NCBI RefSeq assembly: GCF_004770145.1
Contig: NZ_RQFW01000003.1
Location: 1 to 64,000, forward strand
Origin: Leptospira bourretii
Lineage (GTDB): Bacteria > Spirochaetota > Leptospiria > Leptospirales > Leptospiraceae
Reading direction: 5' to 3'
Length of the DNA: 64,000 bases
Positions 1 through 9,929 of this stretch are shown here, in pieces. The first letter of the stretch is position 1, and every line of letters starts with the position of its first letter. The notes under the pieces were generated by a model, which saw nothing but the letters and a program-made list of their open reading frames with translations, made no database searches and had not been told where the DNA came from. Position numbers and translations under genes: made by a program.

Positions 1-400
1 TAATGCAATTCACTATAATGTTTGTTACATCACCACCACTCACACGACCAAATCCATTGCTGATTGTGCAGGTTTGGTTTGAGGGTTTACTTGATACTGT
101 GATTACGTAGTTTGTGCCATCAGGGTAGGATTGTGGGAGATAAAACCTTCCGCTTATGTTAAATGGTGCTTGTTCTGCTGCATTATTCTGCAAAAACATA
201 ATACCACTCAACCCAGCAATATTACCTCCAATACGAAAATTTTTGCCCGATCCCGCACTTTCGCGAGCTGCTGATATGGAGGAACTCGCATAATCAGAGA
301 CTAACGTCCTTACGATTTGGTCTGATGTTTTGTCCTCCTCTTTCAGAGTACAATTGATAAACATCGTGAATATTAATATAACATAAATTACTGTGCGCAT
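1..400 (-). CDS. Lipoprotein, partial (C-terminus beyond left edge)
   Basis: The minus strand is open from an ATG at 400 to the window edge, giving 133 codons without a stop, so only the N-terminal part is present. The protein begins with a hydrophobic signal segment ending in a lipobox-like F-I-N-C at residue 17. It is therefore probably a lipoprotein. Residues from about 55 on (GNIAGLSGIMFLQNN, then NYVITVSSKPSNQTC and VTNIIVNC) match a repeat I know from many Leptospira surface lipoproteins: a beta-rich unit of about 80 residues with two conserved cysteines. Full-length relatives usually carry several such units, so more copies probably lie to the left. Function unknown. It is divergent from the lipoprotein starting at 479 and the two share a 78-bp promoter region. 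Confidence 0.75.
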   Translation of the reverse strand, partial: MRTVIYVILIFTMFINCTLKEEDKTSDQIVRTLVSDYASSSISAARESAGSGKNFRIGGNIAGLSGIMFLQNNAAEQAPFNISGRFYLPQSYPDGTNYVITVSSKPSNQTCTISNGFGRVSGGDVTNIIVNCI

Positions 401-478
401 AACACTAATATCTTCGGCAAATATTTTATTTCATAAAGTACATAAGTTAGCCGATAATCAATTCAGGTATTTTACCCA

Positions 479-1123
479 ATGGGCCAAAGACTACAAATAT
501 TTTCAACAATTGTATTATTTTCTTTTTTATTTTCCATCAGTTGCTCTACGATTCGCAAAAATTATAGGACAATTCGAACTGATGTTTCAACAACTGATTT
601 CAGTAACGGAAAGTTTGGGAAAACACAAAAATTCGTTTTGAGGCGAATCAACCAAAAACCGACTACTTACATTAGTGCGGCGAGAGACAACTTAACCGAA
701 AATTTAAGATATTTCTTAATCAAAAAAGGTGCAAATGTAGAAATCGCCAAAGAGGATGTAATCACACAAGTTACAAATTCAGCGAATAAACCTGAAGCTA
801 ATATCTTTACTCCAGAAAAACCTACCGAGCTTTCTAAAGAAGTTATTAAAGAGTTATTGTCTCAACAACAAGGCGAACTTTTGCTTGATGGTTATATTTA
901 CGAAAAAGACTTAGGAAACGTTATCGATCCTGATTTTAGTACTGGAATCATTATAAAAGTTTATTCAATAGATGGGACATTGGTAGGAGAGTGCATCATT
1001 GGCTCTTTTTATTCTACCAGTGACTTTGAGGTGAATCAAATTTATGCATCTCTCATAGCAGATAAAATTGCTCAAAACTATCTCTCTTATTCAGAGAAAT
1101 GGTTTAATTTTTTTAAGAAGTAA
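479..1123 (+). CDS. Putative lipoprotein of the efflux locus
   Basis: 214 aa. The N-terminus is a short signal peptide with a lipobox (F-S-I-S-C, Cys at about residue 22), so the mature protein is probably acylated and membrane-anchored. The C-terminal half contains alternating hydrophobic strands (GELLLDGYIYEK, GIIIKVYSIDGTLVGECII) and a final helix ASLIADKIAQNY. This resembles small outer-membrane-associated lipoproteins, but I do not recognise a named family. It lies 12 bp before the TolC-type gene and on the same strand, so it is probably the first gene of a lipoprotein-TolC-adaptor operon. The start has no strong Shine-Dalgarno sequence. Function unknown; a role with the efflux system is inferred from position only. 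Confidence 0.8.
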   Translation: MGQRLQIFSTIVLFSFLFSISCSTIRKNYRTIRTDVSTTDFSNGKFGKTQKFVLRRINQKPTTYISAARDNLTENLRYFLIKKGANVEIAKEDVITQVTNSANKPEANIFTPEKPTELSKEVIKELLSQQQGELLLDGYIYEKDLGNVIDPDFSTGIIIKVYSIDGTLVGECIIGSFYSTSDFEVNQIYASLIADKIAQNYLSYSEKWFNFFKK

Positions 1124-1135
1124 CTTCAGCTTTTC

Positions 1136-2533
1136 ATGTTTAGAAGAATATTCTATATAATGATTATTCCGATTTCCATCATTCTTCCTCAAGCTGGAGA
1201 AAAACTCTATCTTGATGTGAGAAAATCTGAAGATGTGGCAATAGAAAATTCACCAGAGTTAAAGTTACTTGGGAGCCAACAAAGAATTAAAGGGCTCATC
1301 GTCAATGAAAACTGGAGAAATTATTTTCCAACTGCTTCGGTATCATGGTTTCGAAACTCAAATGTTGTTGAAAATGAGTCGGACAGTCGCTCCCAACGTG
1401 TTTCGTTAAATTTAGACCAGGTCATATATGATGGTGGGAGAAGAAAGTTGGCTCTACAAGCGGCAATGCATGACCTTGATCTTTCTAAATATGATTTGTT
1501 GCTCTCAATTAATGATTTAAAGTTTAAAACTCGAAATGCCTATTATACAATACTTAGCAATAAAGCACAATTAGAGTTGCAAGAAAGGTCGATTGAGCGA
1601 CAAAAAGAGCAGTTGAAATTTTCGCAAAGAGAACTTAAGTTAGGTGACACGACAGAAGTGCAAGTTTTGCAGATTTCAAATCGATTGAATGAGATCCAAC
1701 TCCAACACAAACGAACAGAAATTGCTTACAGTACAGGGTTAGAAGAGTTTAAAATTTTACTAAGGCTGCCCAGTTCTTCAGAAGTTAACCTAAAAGATCG
1801 AATTGAAGATGGTTATGATTTTCAATTCAAAACAATATCTGAAAAAGATTTGGTAGACTTAGCATTTCGCTCAAGAGTAGAATTTGATAGAACTAAAGCT
1901 GCCGAATTACAAGCTTTATCAGAACATGAAATTGCAAAATCGTATTATATACCAACTTTTTCAGTAGGAAGCTACTATGCATCCGCAGGAGACCGGTATG
2001 AGCCCAGACAAAGGGAATATGGTTTTAATTTTAAAATGAGTATGGCTCTAGGAGCAAATACCGTCCAGGATACTTCGAACTATATTTCTCGAAACCAAGA
2101 TACCGACCGTGCTCTTACCTCCTCTACAACGGTTGGAATCTACGATAATTTACAGTACAAACGAAAAATTGCCCAATCAGGAATCGCCGCTGAACAGGCA
2201 AAAATAACAAGAAGACAATTGGATGATATTATACGTATTGAAGTGCATAAGGCGTTGCATAACTATAATGTAACTTGGGAATCTATGTTATTAGCAGATG
2301 AAAATGCTGACTCATTTGATAAACGCTTAAAAATCAAACAGAGACAGGTTGAAATTGGAGAAGTGAGACGTGTGGATTTAGCCGAGACTGAGATATTTTA
2401 TTTAGAAGCCCAAAAAGCAAAAATTAATACTCGAGTTCAGTTTCTCCTTTCGGTATCACAATTGGAAATGGCAGTAGGAGCCAGTTTAGACTCATTAAAT
2501 TTAATTATGCAAAAAAAAGGGAAAGATGAATAA
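1136..2533 (+). CDS. TolC-family outer-membrane efflux protein
   Basis: 465 aa, the usual length for TolC/OprM-type proteins. These form trimeric outer-membrane channels that continue into a periplasmic alpha-helical tunnel. An N-terminal signal peptide (about residues 1-20, no lipobox Cys) is followed by two long helical, Glu/Gln/Lys-rich halves separated by a short beta region. This is the duplicated OEP layout. Typical stretches are LDQVIYDGGRRKLALQAA and LKLGDTTEVQVLQISNRLNE in the first half, and QRQVEIGEVRRVDLAETEI in the second. It overlaps the adaptor gene by 8 bp, indicating translational coupling. The likely partners are the adaptor downstream and the two RND pumps encoded convergently at 3.8-9.9 kb. 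Substrate unknown. Confidence 0.9.
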   Translation: MFRRIFYIMIIPISIILPQAGEKLYLDVRKSEDVAIENSPELKLLGSQQRIKGLIVNENWRNYFPTASVSWFRNSNVVENESDSRSQRVSLNLDQVIYDGGRRKLALQAAMHDLDLSKYDLLLSINDLKFKTRNAYYTILSNKAQLELQERSIERQKEQLKFSQRELKLGDTTEVQVLQISNRLNEIQLQHKRTEIAYSTGLEEFKILLRLPSSSEVNLKDRIEDGYDFQFKTISEKDLVDLAFRSRVEFDRTKAAELQALSEHEIAKSYYIPTFSVGSYYASAGDRYEPRQREYGFNFKMSMALGANTVQDTSNYISRNQDTDRALTSSTTVGIYDNLQYKRKIAQSGIAAEQAKITRRQLDDIIRIEVHKALHNYNVTWESMLLADENADSFDKRLKIKQRQVEIGEVRRVDLAETEIFYLEAQKAKINTRVQFLLSVSQLEMAVGASLDSLNLIMQKKGKDE

Positions 2534-3872
2534 TTTAAGAATAATTTTGGCAATCAGTTTACTCGTAATCAATTATTGCTCTGATAATAAAAATGAAGCA
2601 GCAAAAAAAAAGAAAAATACCAATCGATCAGTTTATACTTTAGAACAATCGGACAAGGAACTTACAATAAATCTTTTAGGTACTGTTTCTCACAAAAACA
2701 AAGCAGAAGTAAGTTCAAAAGTGATTGGAAGAATTGAAAAAATATTCAAGGAACAAGGACAAAAGGTAAATAAAGGAGAGGCTCTAGCAAAGGTTGAAAC
2801 ATTAAACCTTGAATTACAATTAAAAAAAGATGAAGCGTCTGTTGAAATCCAAAACAAACAAATAGATCTTACCAGAGCAAAATACATCCAAGCTAGACAA
2901 CGTATTGAAAAAGAAGTTGCCAATATTGAAAAAGCAAAAGCTGAAGAAGCTGAAGCAAAAGCAAATTTAGAAAACTTAAAAAGAACTTTAAACAATAAAA
3001 AAGATTTATTTGAAATTGGCGGTGTCTCTGAAACAGAACTGAAAGGCGTTGAAACAGCGATGGTCTCAGCTGAGACAGCATATTTTAAAGCACAAAAGAA
3101 TTTACTTTCAATCCAAGTTGGTTACAGACCTGAAGATCTCAAAAAAAATGGGTTCAAAGTCCCTACCAATCCTGAGGCTCTTCGTGAAGCATACGTAGAT
3201 TATAATACTATTGTAGAAAAAGCCGAGCTTGATATGGCAATCGCAAACCTAAAGGCCACTCAAGCAAACATTGAAACTACAAAATTACTCATTAAAGAAT
3301 CAACACTTCTCTCCCCTTTAGATGGGAAAATAGCTGTACGCAGTTTGTATGTAGGTGAAACAACAAAAGAAGGAACACCAGTGTTTGTTTTAGTTGATGA
3401 TTCTGAAGTTTTTTTGACCTTCCCTGTAAGCGAAGCAGATATACCTAAATTTCAAGAAGGCAAATACATCGAATTCTCTATAGATGCTTTGGGAAAAGAA
3501 AAAAAATTTAAAGGTAAAATCGTAATCGTATCACCAATTCTTGATGCCCAAAGTAGAACAGCTGAAATTAAAGTTGAATTCAAAAACGAAGCAAAGAAAT
3601 TAAAACCCGGTATGTTTGCTAGAGGAGAATTTCGTTATACTCTTCCAGATGATGGTTTTTTAATTCCTAATAACGGTATCATCCTCTCCGAAGATAAAAA
3701 AACAGGGAAAGTATATATCATCAATAAAGATAAACTCGCATTTAGCAAAGAAGTAAGTGTAATTTCAAATGAAGGTGATAAATTTTTAATCACTGGCCCG
3801 TTAAACGAAGGTGATAGTATTGTCCTCGGAAATTTAAATGGACTTTCTGATGGACAACCTTGGGACCAATAG
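2526..3872 (+). CDS. RND-type periplasmic adaptor (membrane fusion protein), lipidated
   Basis: 448 aa. A short signal peptide ends in V-I-N-Y-C (Cys at about 18), so this HlyD/AcrA-type adaptor is probably an inner-membrane-anchored lipoprotein. The order is: lipoyl half-motif near 60-85 (AEVSSKVIGRIEKIFKEQG), a long charged coiled coil about residues 90-250, the second lipoyl half (TLLSPLDGKIAVRSLYVGE), then the beta-barrel and membrane-proximal domain (KPGMFARGEFRY; FLIPNNGIILSED). The coiled coil is longer than in AcrA, with an extra helical insert around GYRPEDLKKNG. The ATG lies inside the last codons of the TolC-type gene (8-bp overlap). Its 3' end overlaps the convergent RND gene by 39 bp. 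Confidence 0.92.
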   Translation: MNNLRIILAISLLVINYCSDNKNEAAKKKKNTNRSVYTLEQSDKELTINLLGTVSHKNKAEVSSKVIGRIEKIFKEQGQKVNKGEALAKVETLNLELQLKKDEASVEIQNKQIDLTRAKYIQARQRIEKEVANIEKAKAEEAEAKANLENLKRTLNNKKDLFEIGGVSETELKGVETAMVSAETAYFKAQKNLLSIQVGYRPEDLKKNGFKVPTNPEALREAYVDYNTIVEKAELDMAIANLKATQANIETTKLLIKESTLLSPLDGKIAVRSLYVGETTKEGTPVFVLVDDSEVFLTFPVSEADIPKFQEGKYIEFSIDALGKEKKFKGKIVIVSPILDAQSRTAEIKVEFKNEAKKLKPGMFARGEFRYTLPDDGFLIPNNGIILSEDKKTGKVYIINKDKLAFSKEVSVISNEGDKFLITGPLNEGDSIVLGNLNGLSDGQPWDQ

Positions 3873-6872
3873 TTTGAAGTTAACAAAAAAATTGGCAAGA
3901 GAAGGGAAAATCTCGATTGCAGATACATAACTAAAGCTCATTCCGAATATTACCGCTAAAGACATGGGTCTCCAGAACTCTGAACCCTCGTTTGAACCAA
4001 ATATTCCGGGGATTAATGCAAATATCGTAGTCAACGTAGTCATTCGCATCGCCCTCTTCCGATTGATGACAGCTATTTTCATTTTCTCTGGAAATGGAAT
4101 TGAATCTTCATTTCTTAATGCATTCTCAATGATCATGATCGCATTGTTAATAGATAAACCTGCTAATAATATGAATCCTATATAAGTTGATACATTGTAG
4201 GTTTGTCCAAATATAAAAAGAAAAAATGTAGTCGCAGCGATATTAATGGGAACCATTAACATGATAGGAAAACTAATCCTTAAAGATTGAAACAAAATTG
4301 CAAGTGTTCCATAAATCAAACCCACGGCAAATAAAATAAAACCAAACATCTCTATTTGATTTTTTCTAAGCTTTTTGACAGCATCACCTAAATCATAGTA
4401 ATAATTCTGCGGGAATGGAAATGCTTTAAGCTTTGCCTCAGCTTTTCCCGCATATTCTGATAAACTAATGTCTTTAAAATTTGCGGTAATCGTAACCATT
4501 CTTCTTTTGTTTTTTCGATTGATTCGTGTATCCGATTTAGTTCGTTTTGTCTCTAACAAATCGATAAGGGAAACTTTTGAATCATTCACTGGGATCAAAG
4601 AATAAGTAAGATCGTCTACGGATCTTCGGTCGTCAGCTCTAAATCTTACACGTATATCGACTTCACGATCTCGGTCAAAAATTTTAGTTGGTATAGATCC
4701 TTGTAAAGCGGTCCGAGCAAAGTCTGCAATAAACTGATTGGTTAATCCAGCTAATGCAACTTTATCTTGCCGTAAACTTAACTGGATTTCTTCTTTCCCA
4801 TCTCTAAATCGAAAAACCACTTGATCAGTTTCTTTAAGTTCCTTAACAGAGTCTGCGACTTCTCTTGAAAGTTTCTTTAATTCTTCTAGGTCGTCACCGA
4901 TTAAATCAATGTCCAACTCCTTATTGGAACCAAAAGCGTTCGCATCAATATAGTAAACAAAAACACCCTTCACCTCATCTGTTGTACTCCTCAGCTGATT
5001 CTTAATATCATCAGGAGAATTTCCACCAAGATCTTTCTTTAATTTAATCGATAAATCAGCATGCCATTTTTCTACTTTGGTAGAAACCTTTTCAACATAA
5101 GGATTTTTAGAAATTAATTCTTCGATTAACTTAACACTTCTACTCGTGGCTTCTAGGTTTGTTCCTGTTGGTAACTCAACACTCCCCATTATTTCACGGC
5201 TACCAGCAAAATCCACATACTCTTTCCGTATGAAGAACATAAAAACAAATCCCAAAGCAATGATCACTAATAAAGAAATCATTTTTGGATGGATCAATTT
5301 GAATCGATGAAATGGGATAGAAACATTATATCGCTCTTTCATGGACCGAAGAAATGCCAGCGGTATTTTTTTTTGATCAAAAAAATCAGAATTTAGAAAG
5401 TTCCATTTTTCTGGAACTACACTGCAAAGCATCGGTACAAAAATTAACGAGAGAAAATAAGCAATCAGAATACAGGCAGTAATAGAAGTTGCAAGATCTA
5501 AAAAATTATTTTTAAAATCAGCAGATGCATATAACAACGGAATAAAAACAATTATATTTGTAACAGAAGATGCAAGAAGTTCTTTCCATAATTCTTCTAT
5601 TGATAGAAAAATAGGATCCGAAACATGGTTCGAAATATTAGAGTTAATCCGTTCGATTACTACAATAGAACTATCAATGAGAACTCCAACGCCCAAAGCA
5701 AGACCTGCTAATGTCATGATATTTAATGACTTTTCAAGCGAATCTAAAATAACAAAAGATAAAATGACAGCAATCGGAATCGTGATGGATATGATAATCG
5801 TATATCGCAAATCCTTTAAAAAAAAGAAAACGATTAAACTGCAAGCTAGAGCACCTACCAATCCAGAAGAAGATACCGAATCTAGAGCTGCTGAAATGTA
5901 TTTTGACTGGTTATATGCAATCTCAAATGTAATATTCGGGTATTCAAAATTTGTTACTTCTTGTTCCAAAAGTCTACAAACTTCTAAAATATTCGCACTA
6001 CTATTTTTTTTAATTTGTATACTAACATTTTCTGCCCCCTTCTCTCGACTTAAATCTGATAGGTCACGCTCACCATCATAAATATCACTAATATCCGTTA
6101 TACGTACTACTTTCCTACCTTTGCCTACGACAAAATTAATATTGCGTAAGTCTTGAATTGACTCGATTCTATTTTTTAATCTCAATTCATTTTCTTTTTC
6201 TGGTGAATTGATTAACTTTCCTAAATAGATATCACGATTGATATTTTTGATTTCATCCATGACGTTACTAGGAGTTAACCCAGTTGACAGCAGCCTTCCC
6301 TTATCGACATCAACACGAATTTCTCTGTATCGCCCTCCAATCACGATAACTTCCCCCACTCCAGGAATTCGCTCGAGAATTGTTTTTAACTTTTTTTCTG
6401 AAATTTCTCTAAGTTCTTTAAGACTTAAGACCTTCGAAGTCAATCGGATCGTAAATACAGGTTTGTCTTCCGGATTAAACCTAACGACATAAGGTTCTTC
6501 TACTTCTCTTGGGAAATTATACCTTACTAACTCGACTTTTGATTTTAGTTCGACTGATTTATATTTAATAGGCTCTTCAGAATTAAAAAAAATTGTGATC
6601 TTGGACTCTCCTTCTTCAGAGCTTGATAAAATTTTCTCAACACCACCAACTCCCACAATTTGTTTTTCAATTGGCTTAGTAATGAGTTCTTCGATTCTAG
6701 AGGGTGAATTCCCCGGGTATCGAGTGATGATGGACAAGATATTTGATTCTTTTTTTGGCATTAATTCGTATTTTAAGTTTCTATACGAAGCAATACCAAA
6801 ACCTAACAAAGCTACAACGAACATTGTTACTGTTATTTTTCTTTTAACGATGGTAACAAGAAGGTTGTTCAA
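3834..6872 (-). CDS. RND efflux transporter, second of a tandem pair
   Basis: 1012 aa, a full-length RND permease (12 TM helices, two large periplasmic loops) that would use the proton gradient to drive export. The N-terminus has the classic start of TM1 followed by YRNLKYELMPKKE. TM4 carries GLALGVGVLIDSSIVVIE, where AcrB has two adjacent Asp; here the second is Ser. TM10 carries LAGLSINNAIMIIENAL, with Asn where AcrB has the relay Lys. The start is a TTG immediately after the TAG of the upstream pump, supported by GGAG six bases before it. Next to the upstream pump it suggests a heteromeric MdtBC-like assembly or two separate pumps sharing the TolC and adaptor of the opposite strand. Confidence 0.92.
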   Translation of the reverse strand: MNNLLVTIVKRKITVTMFVVALLGFGIASYRNLKYELMPKKESNILSIITRYPGNSPSRIEELITKPIEKQIVGVGGVEKILSSSEEGESKITIFFNSEEPIKYKSVELKSKVELVRYNFPREVEEPYVVRFNPEDKPVFTIRLTSKVLSLKELREISEKKLKTILERIPGVGEVIVIGGRYREIRVDVDKGRLLSTGLTPSNVMDEIKNINRDIYLGKLINSPEKENELRLKNRIESIQDLRNINFVVGKGRKVVRITDISDIYDGERDLSDLSREKGAENVSIQIKKNSSANILEVCRLLEQEVTNFEYPNITFEIAYNQSKYISAALDSVSSSGLVGALACSLIVFFFLKDLRYTIIISITIPIAVILSFVILDSLEKSLNIMTLAGLALGVGVLIDSSIVVIERINSNISNHVSDPIFLSIEELWKELLASSVTNIIVFIPLLYASADFKNNFLDLATSITACILIAYFLSLIFVPMLCSVVPEKWNFLNSDFFDQKKIPLAFLRSMKERYNVSIPFHRFKLIHPKMISLLVIIALGFVFMFFIRKEYVDFAGSREIMGSVELPTGTNLEATSRSVKLIEELISKNPYVEKVSTKVEKWHADLSIKLKKDLGGNSPDDIKNQLRSTTDEVKGVFVYYIDANAFGSNKELDIDLIGDDLEELKKLSREVADSVKELKETDQVVFRFRDGKEEIQLSLRQDKVALAGLTNQFIADFARTALQGSIPTKIFDRDREVDIRVRFRADDRRSVDDLTYSLIPVNDSKVSLIDLLETKRTKSDTRINRKNKRRMVTITANFKDISLSEYAGKAEAKLKAFPFPQNYYYDLGDAVKKLRKNQIEMFGFILFAVGLIYGTLAILFQSLRISFPIMLMVPINIAATTFFLFIFGQTYNVSTYIGFILLAGLSINNAIMIIENALRNEDSIPFPEKMKIAVINRKRAMRMTTLTTIFALIPGIFGSNEGSEFWRPMSLAVIFGMSFSYVSAIEIFPSLANFFVNFKLLVPRLSIRKSI

Positions 6873-9800
6873 CTATTTCTCCATTAGTCCTTTTTCTATC
6901 ATAACCTTACTAATGATAGGTATGAAAAATAAACTGATTACAGTTGAGAATATCAGTCCTCCAAAAATTGAGGCAGCTAAAGACCTCTGAGAAGTTGAAC
7001 CACTAAAGGAAAACAAGAGTGGAAGCAATCCAAGAATTGATGTAAGAGTGGTTGTTAAAATTGGGATAAGCCTATCTTTAGCACCTTCAACAATCAACTT
7101 TTCTGTATTTTTAAAATTTGATTTTTCATCTCTATAAAATTCTACTATTAATATCGCATTATTGACAACGATCCCTGCCAAAAGAATGGAACCAAGTAGC
7201 GACATCATATTGATCGATTCATTAAATATAAAAAGAGAAGCAACTACACCAAATGCTGCCAGAAAAATGGAAAATAGAATTAATAAAGGTAACAAAAAAC
7301 TTTCCATTGCAGCGGCAAGGGTCATATAAACTAAAATAATCGAAAACAGCAAAGCAATCCCTAACCCATTCACTGCGACATCCAAAATCTTTTTGTTTTC
7401 GCCAAACGCTACGGACGTACCATTTTCATTTAAATTCCCGACCCCTACAGCATCTCCCACTTTATTATAAGCACTGGAGATACTTTGGTCGTCAATTTCC
7501 ATAGCAAGAAATCCAATTCGTTTTCCATTTTGGCGATTGAGAATTCGACTTGATTTTCTAGATTCAATAAATGCAAAATCTTTTAAAGGCACATATTTGT
7601 TTTCATCCACCTCAAAGTGAATGTCTTTTAGTTTGTCAATTCCGGTTCTTCCCTCTTGCCCAGATCGAATTAAAATTGGTATCTCTTCATCTTTTACTTT
7701 ATAAAAAATAGTTTCATCGCCTTTGACTATTGTTTTTAAAGAATCCCCCACATCAGACGTTCGAAGCCCAAACGAAGCCAGTCGGTTTCTATCAAACGTA
7801 ATTCTTACTTCATTTAATTCTTGGTCGAATGATGTTTGAATTTCCTTTGAACTAAAAATCTCCTTTAGTTTAATTTTTAATTTTAGAATTTCTGCGTTGA
7901 TATCGTTATAATTCCCGCCTGTAACAACAACAGAGACTTGTTCAAATGAAAAAGGTAACACTTCTGATAAAATATCTGAGGATGATATGATTTTAATTTT
8001 CTGTTGTTCATCATCCATTTCTTTCAATCGTTCGATGAATTGGTCTTTTTTGGAAAAACTACTAAACCTAAAAAAAATCTCCGCACGGTTTAATCCGAAT
8101 TCGGAAGTTGGGAACATAGTTAATTCTTTTTCCTCAAACCCGAGTTTTGAAAGAACATCTGCATTTTCATCAACGAGAATAGCTAACTTCTCGATATTCT
8201 GAACAACTTCTGATGTTTTCTGGATACGCGTACCATTTGGCAAAGTAAGTTTAATGTTCAAGTCCAAACGTTGGACCTTTGGCATAAGGTTGACCGAAAT
8301 GATAGAAGCAAGGAGAGCAGCAAACAAAAGAGAACCAAAAGCAACCATTAAAACAACTTTCGGTTTCTCTAAAAACATTTTCAAAAAGAATACATATGTA
8401 GCTTCGATCTTAATGATTAAGTTTTTGCTAATATTCATCAAACGATCATTATTCTTAAATTTTGATGAAATCATTTTATTGAAAAAAGGAAGAAAGACTA
8501 AAGAAACCATCAAAGATGAGGCCAAACAAATACAAACACTGAGTGCAAAATCTTTAAAGATAATTCCTTCCAAACCATTGAGATAAAAATTTGGTAGAAA
8601 AACAACGATGGAAGTTAAGTTCGAAATTACTAAAGCAAATGCAATTTTTGACGCACCAATTTCAATTGCCAGGTGTTCATCTTTTGAATTCTTTTTTTCT
8701 TTATGAATGGACTCTAAAACAACGATTGATGAATCGACCATCAAACCAACTCCAACGGCGAGTCCACCTAATGACATTAAATTCAAGGACTGACCGATAA
8801 AGTGCATACAAATAAAAGAAACGAGTATTGATGTTGGAACTGAAAAAGTAATAAGGATTGCTTCTACCCAGGAGCCAGTAAAAATAGTAAGAATAATAAA
8901 ACATATAACTACTGAAAGAATAATCGAACTAGCTACATCTTTAACCGAAGATAAGATTAGATCCGATCTATCTTCTACAATTTCCAATTCCAAAATATCA
9001 GAAAACCGGTCATTAATTTCGGTAATGACTTCTTGAATATTTCTCGCAACCTCAACTGTGTTTTTTCCAGATTCCTTGCGAACATCAACGAGAATACATT
9101 CAGATAAATTTCTACGACAAATACTTGTTTGGTCTTTGAACGAATCCTTAACACTTGCAACATTATTAAGATAAACCGGAGCCCCTGATTCGGAAGTTTT
9201 TAGAATCAAGTTTTCTATCTCACCAACGTTCAAAAATGCACCCATGGTTCGGACAGTCACCTCATCCTCTCCTCTGATGATATTTCCCGAAGGGATATTC
9301 TCATTATTGGATGCAATTTGTCTTTGGATTTCGTTCGGAGTGACGGAATAAGACTTCATTCGATTTGCATCCAATTCAACTAATATCCGTCTTTCTAACC
9401 CCCCTGATAAGGTGATGGTTGCAACTCCATCCGTTTTTTCAAAGATAGGTATAAGATTTTTTTTTATAAAATTGCGAAGGATTTTGAAATCGCTAGATTT
9501 AGGAAACGCTACGATTCTAACAATTGGTTTGTCATTGGGATCAAACTTTAAAACAATCGGTTTTTTGACATCGATCGGTAATGCACCTTTCACTAAGTCT
9601 AACTTTTCCCGGATGAGGACGGTTGCGAGATCGACATCTGTTCCCCAGCGAAATCGAACCTTCACGATTGACATTCCCTCCAATGTTTCGGAGAAGGTTT
9701 CGTCCACTCCCTCTGCTGAGGCCACTACTTCTTCGATTGGCTTTGAAACGAGGAGTTCCATCTCCTCAATTGATGCGTTCGGATAGGTAGTTAGAATGGT

Positions 9801-9929
9801 AATCGTAGGAATGGTGATATTTGGAAATAACTCAATCTTCAGTTTCGAAAAGCTGATGGCTCCAATTCCAAGAATAAAAACTAGGCAAACAGTAGTAGTA
9901 ACCGTCTTGCGAAGAAAGTATTTTACCAT
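6873..9929 (-). CDS. RND efflux transporter, first of a tandem pair
   Basis: 1018 aa, full-length RND permease. N-terminal TM1 is followed by the conserved KIELFPNITIPTITILTTYP region. TM4 contains GGLAVGVGLMVDSSIVVLES (Asp-Ser instead of the AcrB Asp-Asp) and TM10 contains LLAGIVVNNAILIVEFY (Asn for the AcrB Lys). The ATG overlaps the stop of the upstream Ig-like lipoprotein gene as TAATG, with no obvious Shine-Dalgarno of its own, so translation is probably coupled. It is paralogous to the next gene but clearly diverged from it; both keep the same altered relay residues. The first periplasmic loop contains a Cys pair (SICRRNLSEC), unusual in RND pumps, that could form a disulfide. Substrate unknown. 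Confidence 0.92.
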   Translation of the reverse strand: MVKYFLRKTVTTTVCLVFILGIGAISFSKLKIELFPNITIPTITILTTYPNASIEEMELLVSKPIEEVVASAEGVDETFSETLEGMSIVKVRFRWGTDVDLATVLIREKLDLVKGALPIDVKKPIVLKFDPNDKPIVRIVAFPKSSDFKILRNFIKKNLIPIFEKTDGVATITLSGGLERRILVELDANRMKSYSVTPNEIQRQIASNNENIPSGNIIRGEDEVTVRTMGAFLNVGEIENLILKTSESGAPVYLNNVASVKDSFKDQTSICRRNLSECILVDVRKESGKNTVEVARNIQEVITEINDRFSDILELEIVEDRSDLILSSVKDVASSIILSVVICFIILTIFTGSWVEAILITFSVPTSILVSFICMHFIGQSLNLMSLGGLAVGVGLMVDSSIVVLESIHKEKKNSKDEHLAIEIGASKIAFALVISNLTSIVVFLPNFYLNGLEGIIFKDFALSVCICLASSLMVSLVFLPFFNKMISSKFKNNDRLMNISKNLIIKIEATYVFFLKMFLEKPKVVLMVAFGSLLFAALLASIISVNLMPKVQRLDLNIKLTLPNGTRIQKTSEVVQNIEKLAILVDENADVLSKLGFEEKELTMFPTSEFGLNRAEIFFRFSSFSKKDQFIERLKEMDDEQQKIKIISSSDILSEVLPFSFEQVSVVVTGGNYNDINAEILKLKIKLKEIFSSKEIQTSFDQELNEVRITFDRNRLASFGLRTSDVGDSLKTIVKGDETIFYKVKDEEIPILIRSGQEGRTGIDKLKDIHFEVDENKYVPLKDFAFIESRKSSRILNRQNGKRIGFLAMEIDDQSISSAYNKVGDAVGVGNLNENGTSVAFGENKKILDVAVNGLGIALLFSIILVYMTLAAAMESFLLPLLILFSIFLAAFGVVASLFIFNESINMMSLLGSILLAGIVVNNAILIVEFYRDEKSNFKNTEKLIVEGAKDRLIPILTTTLTSILGLLPLLFSFSGSTSQRSLAASIFGGLIFSTVISLFFIPIISKVMIEKGLMEK

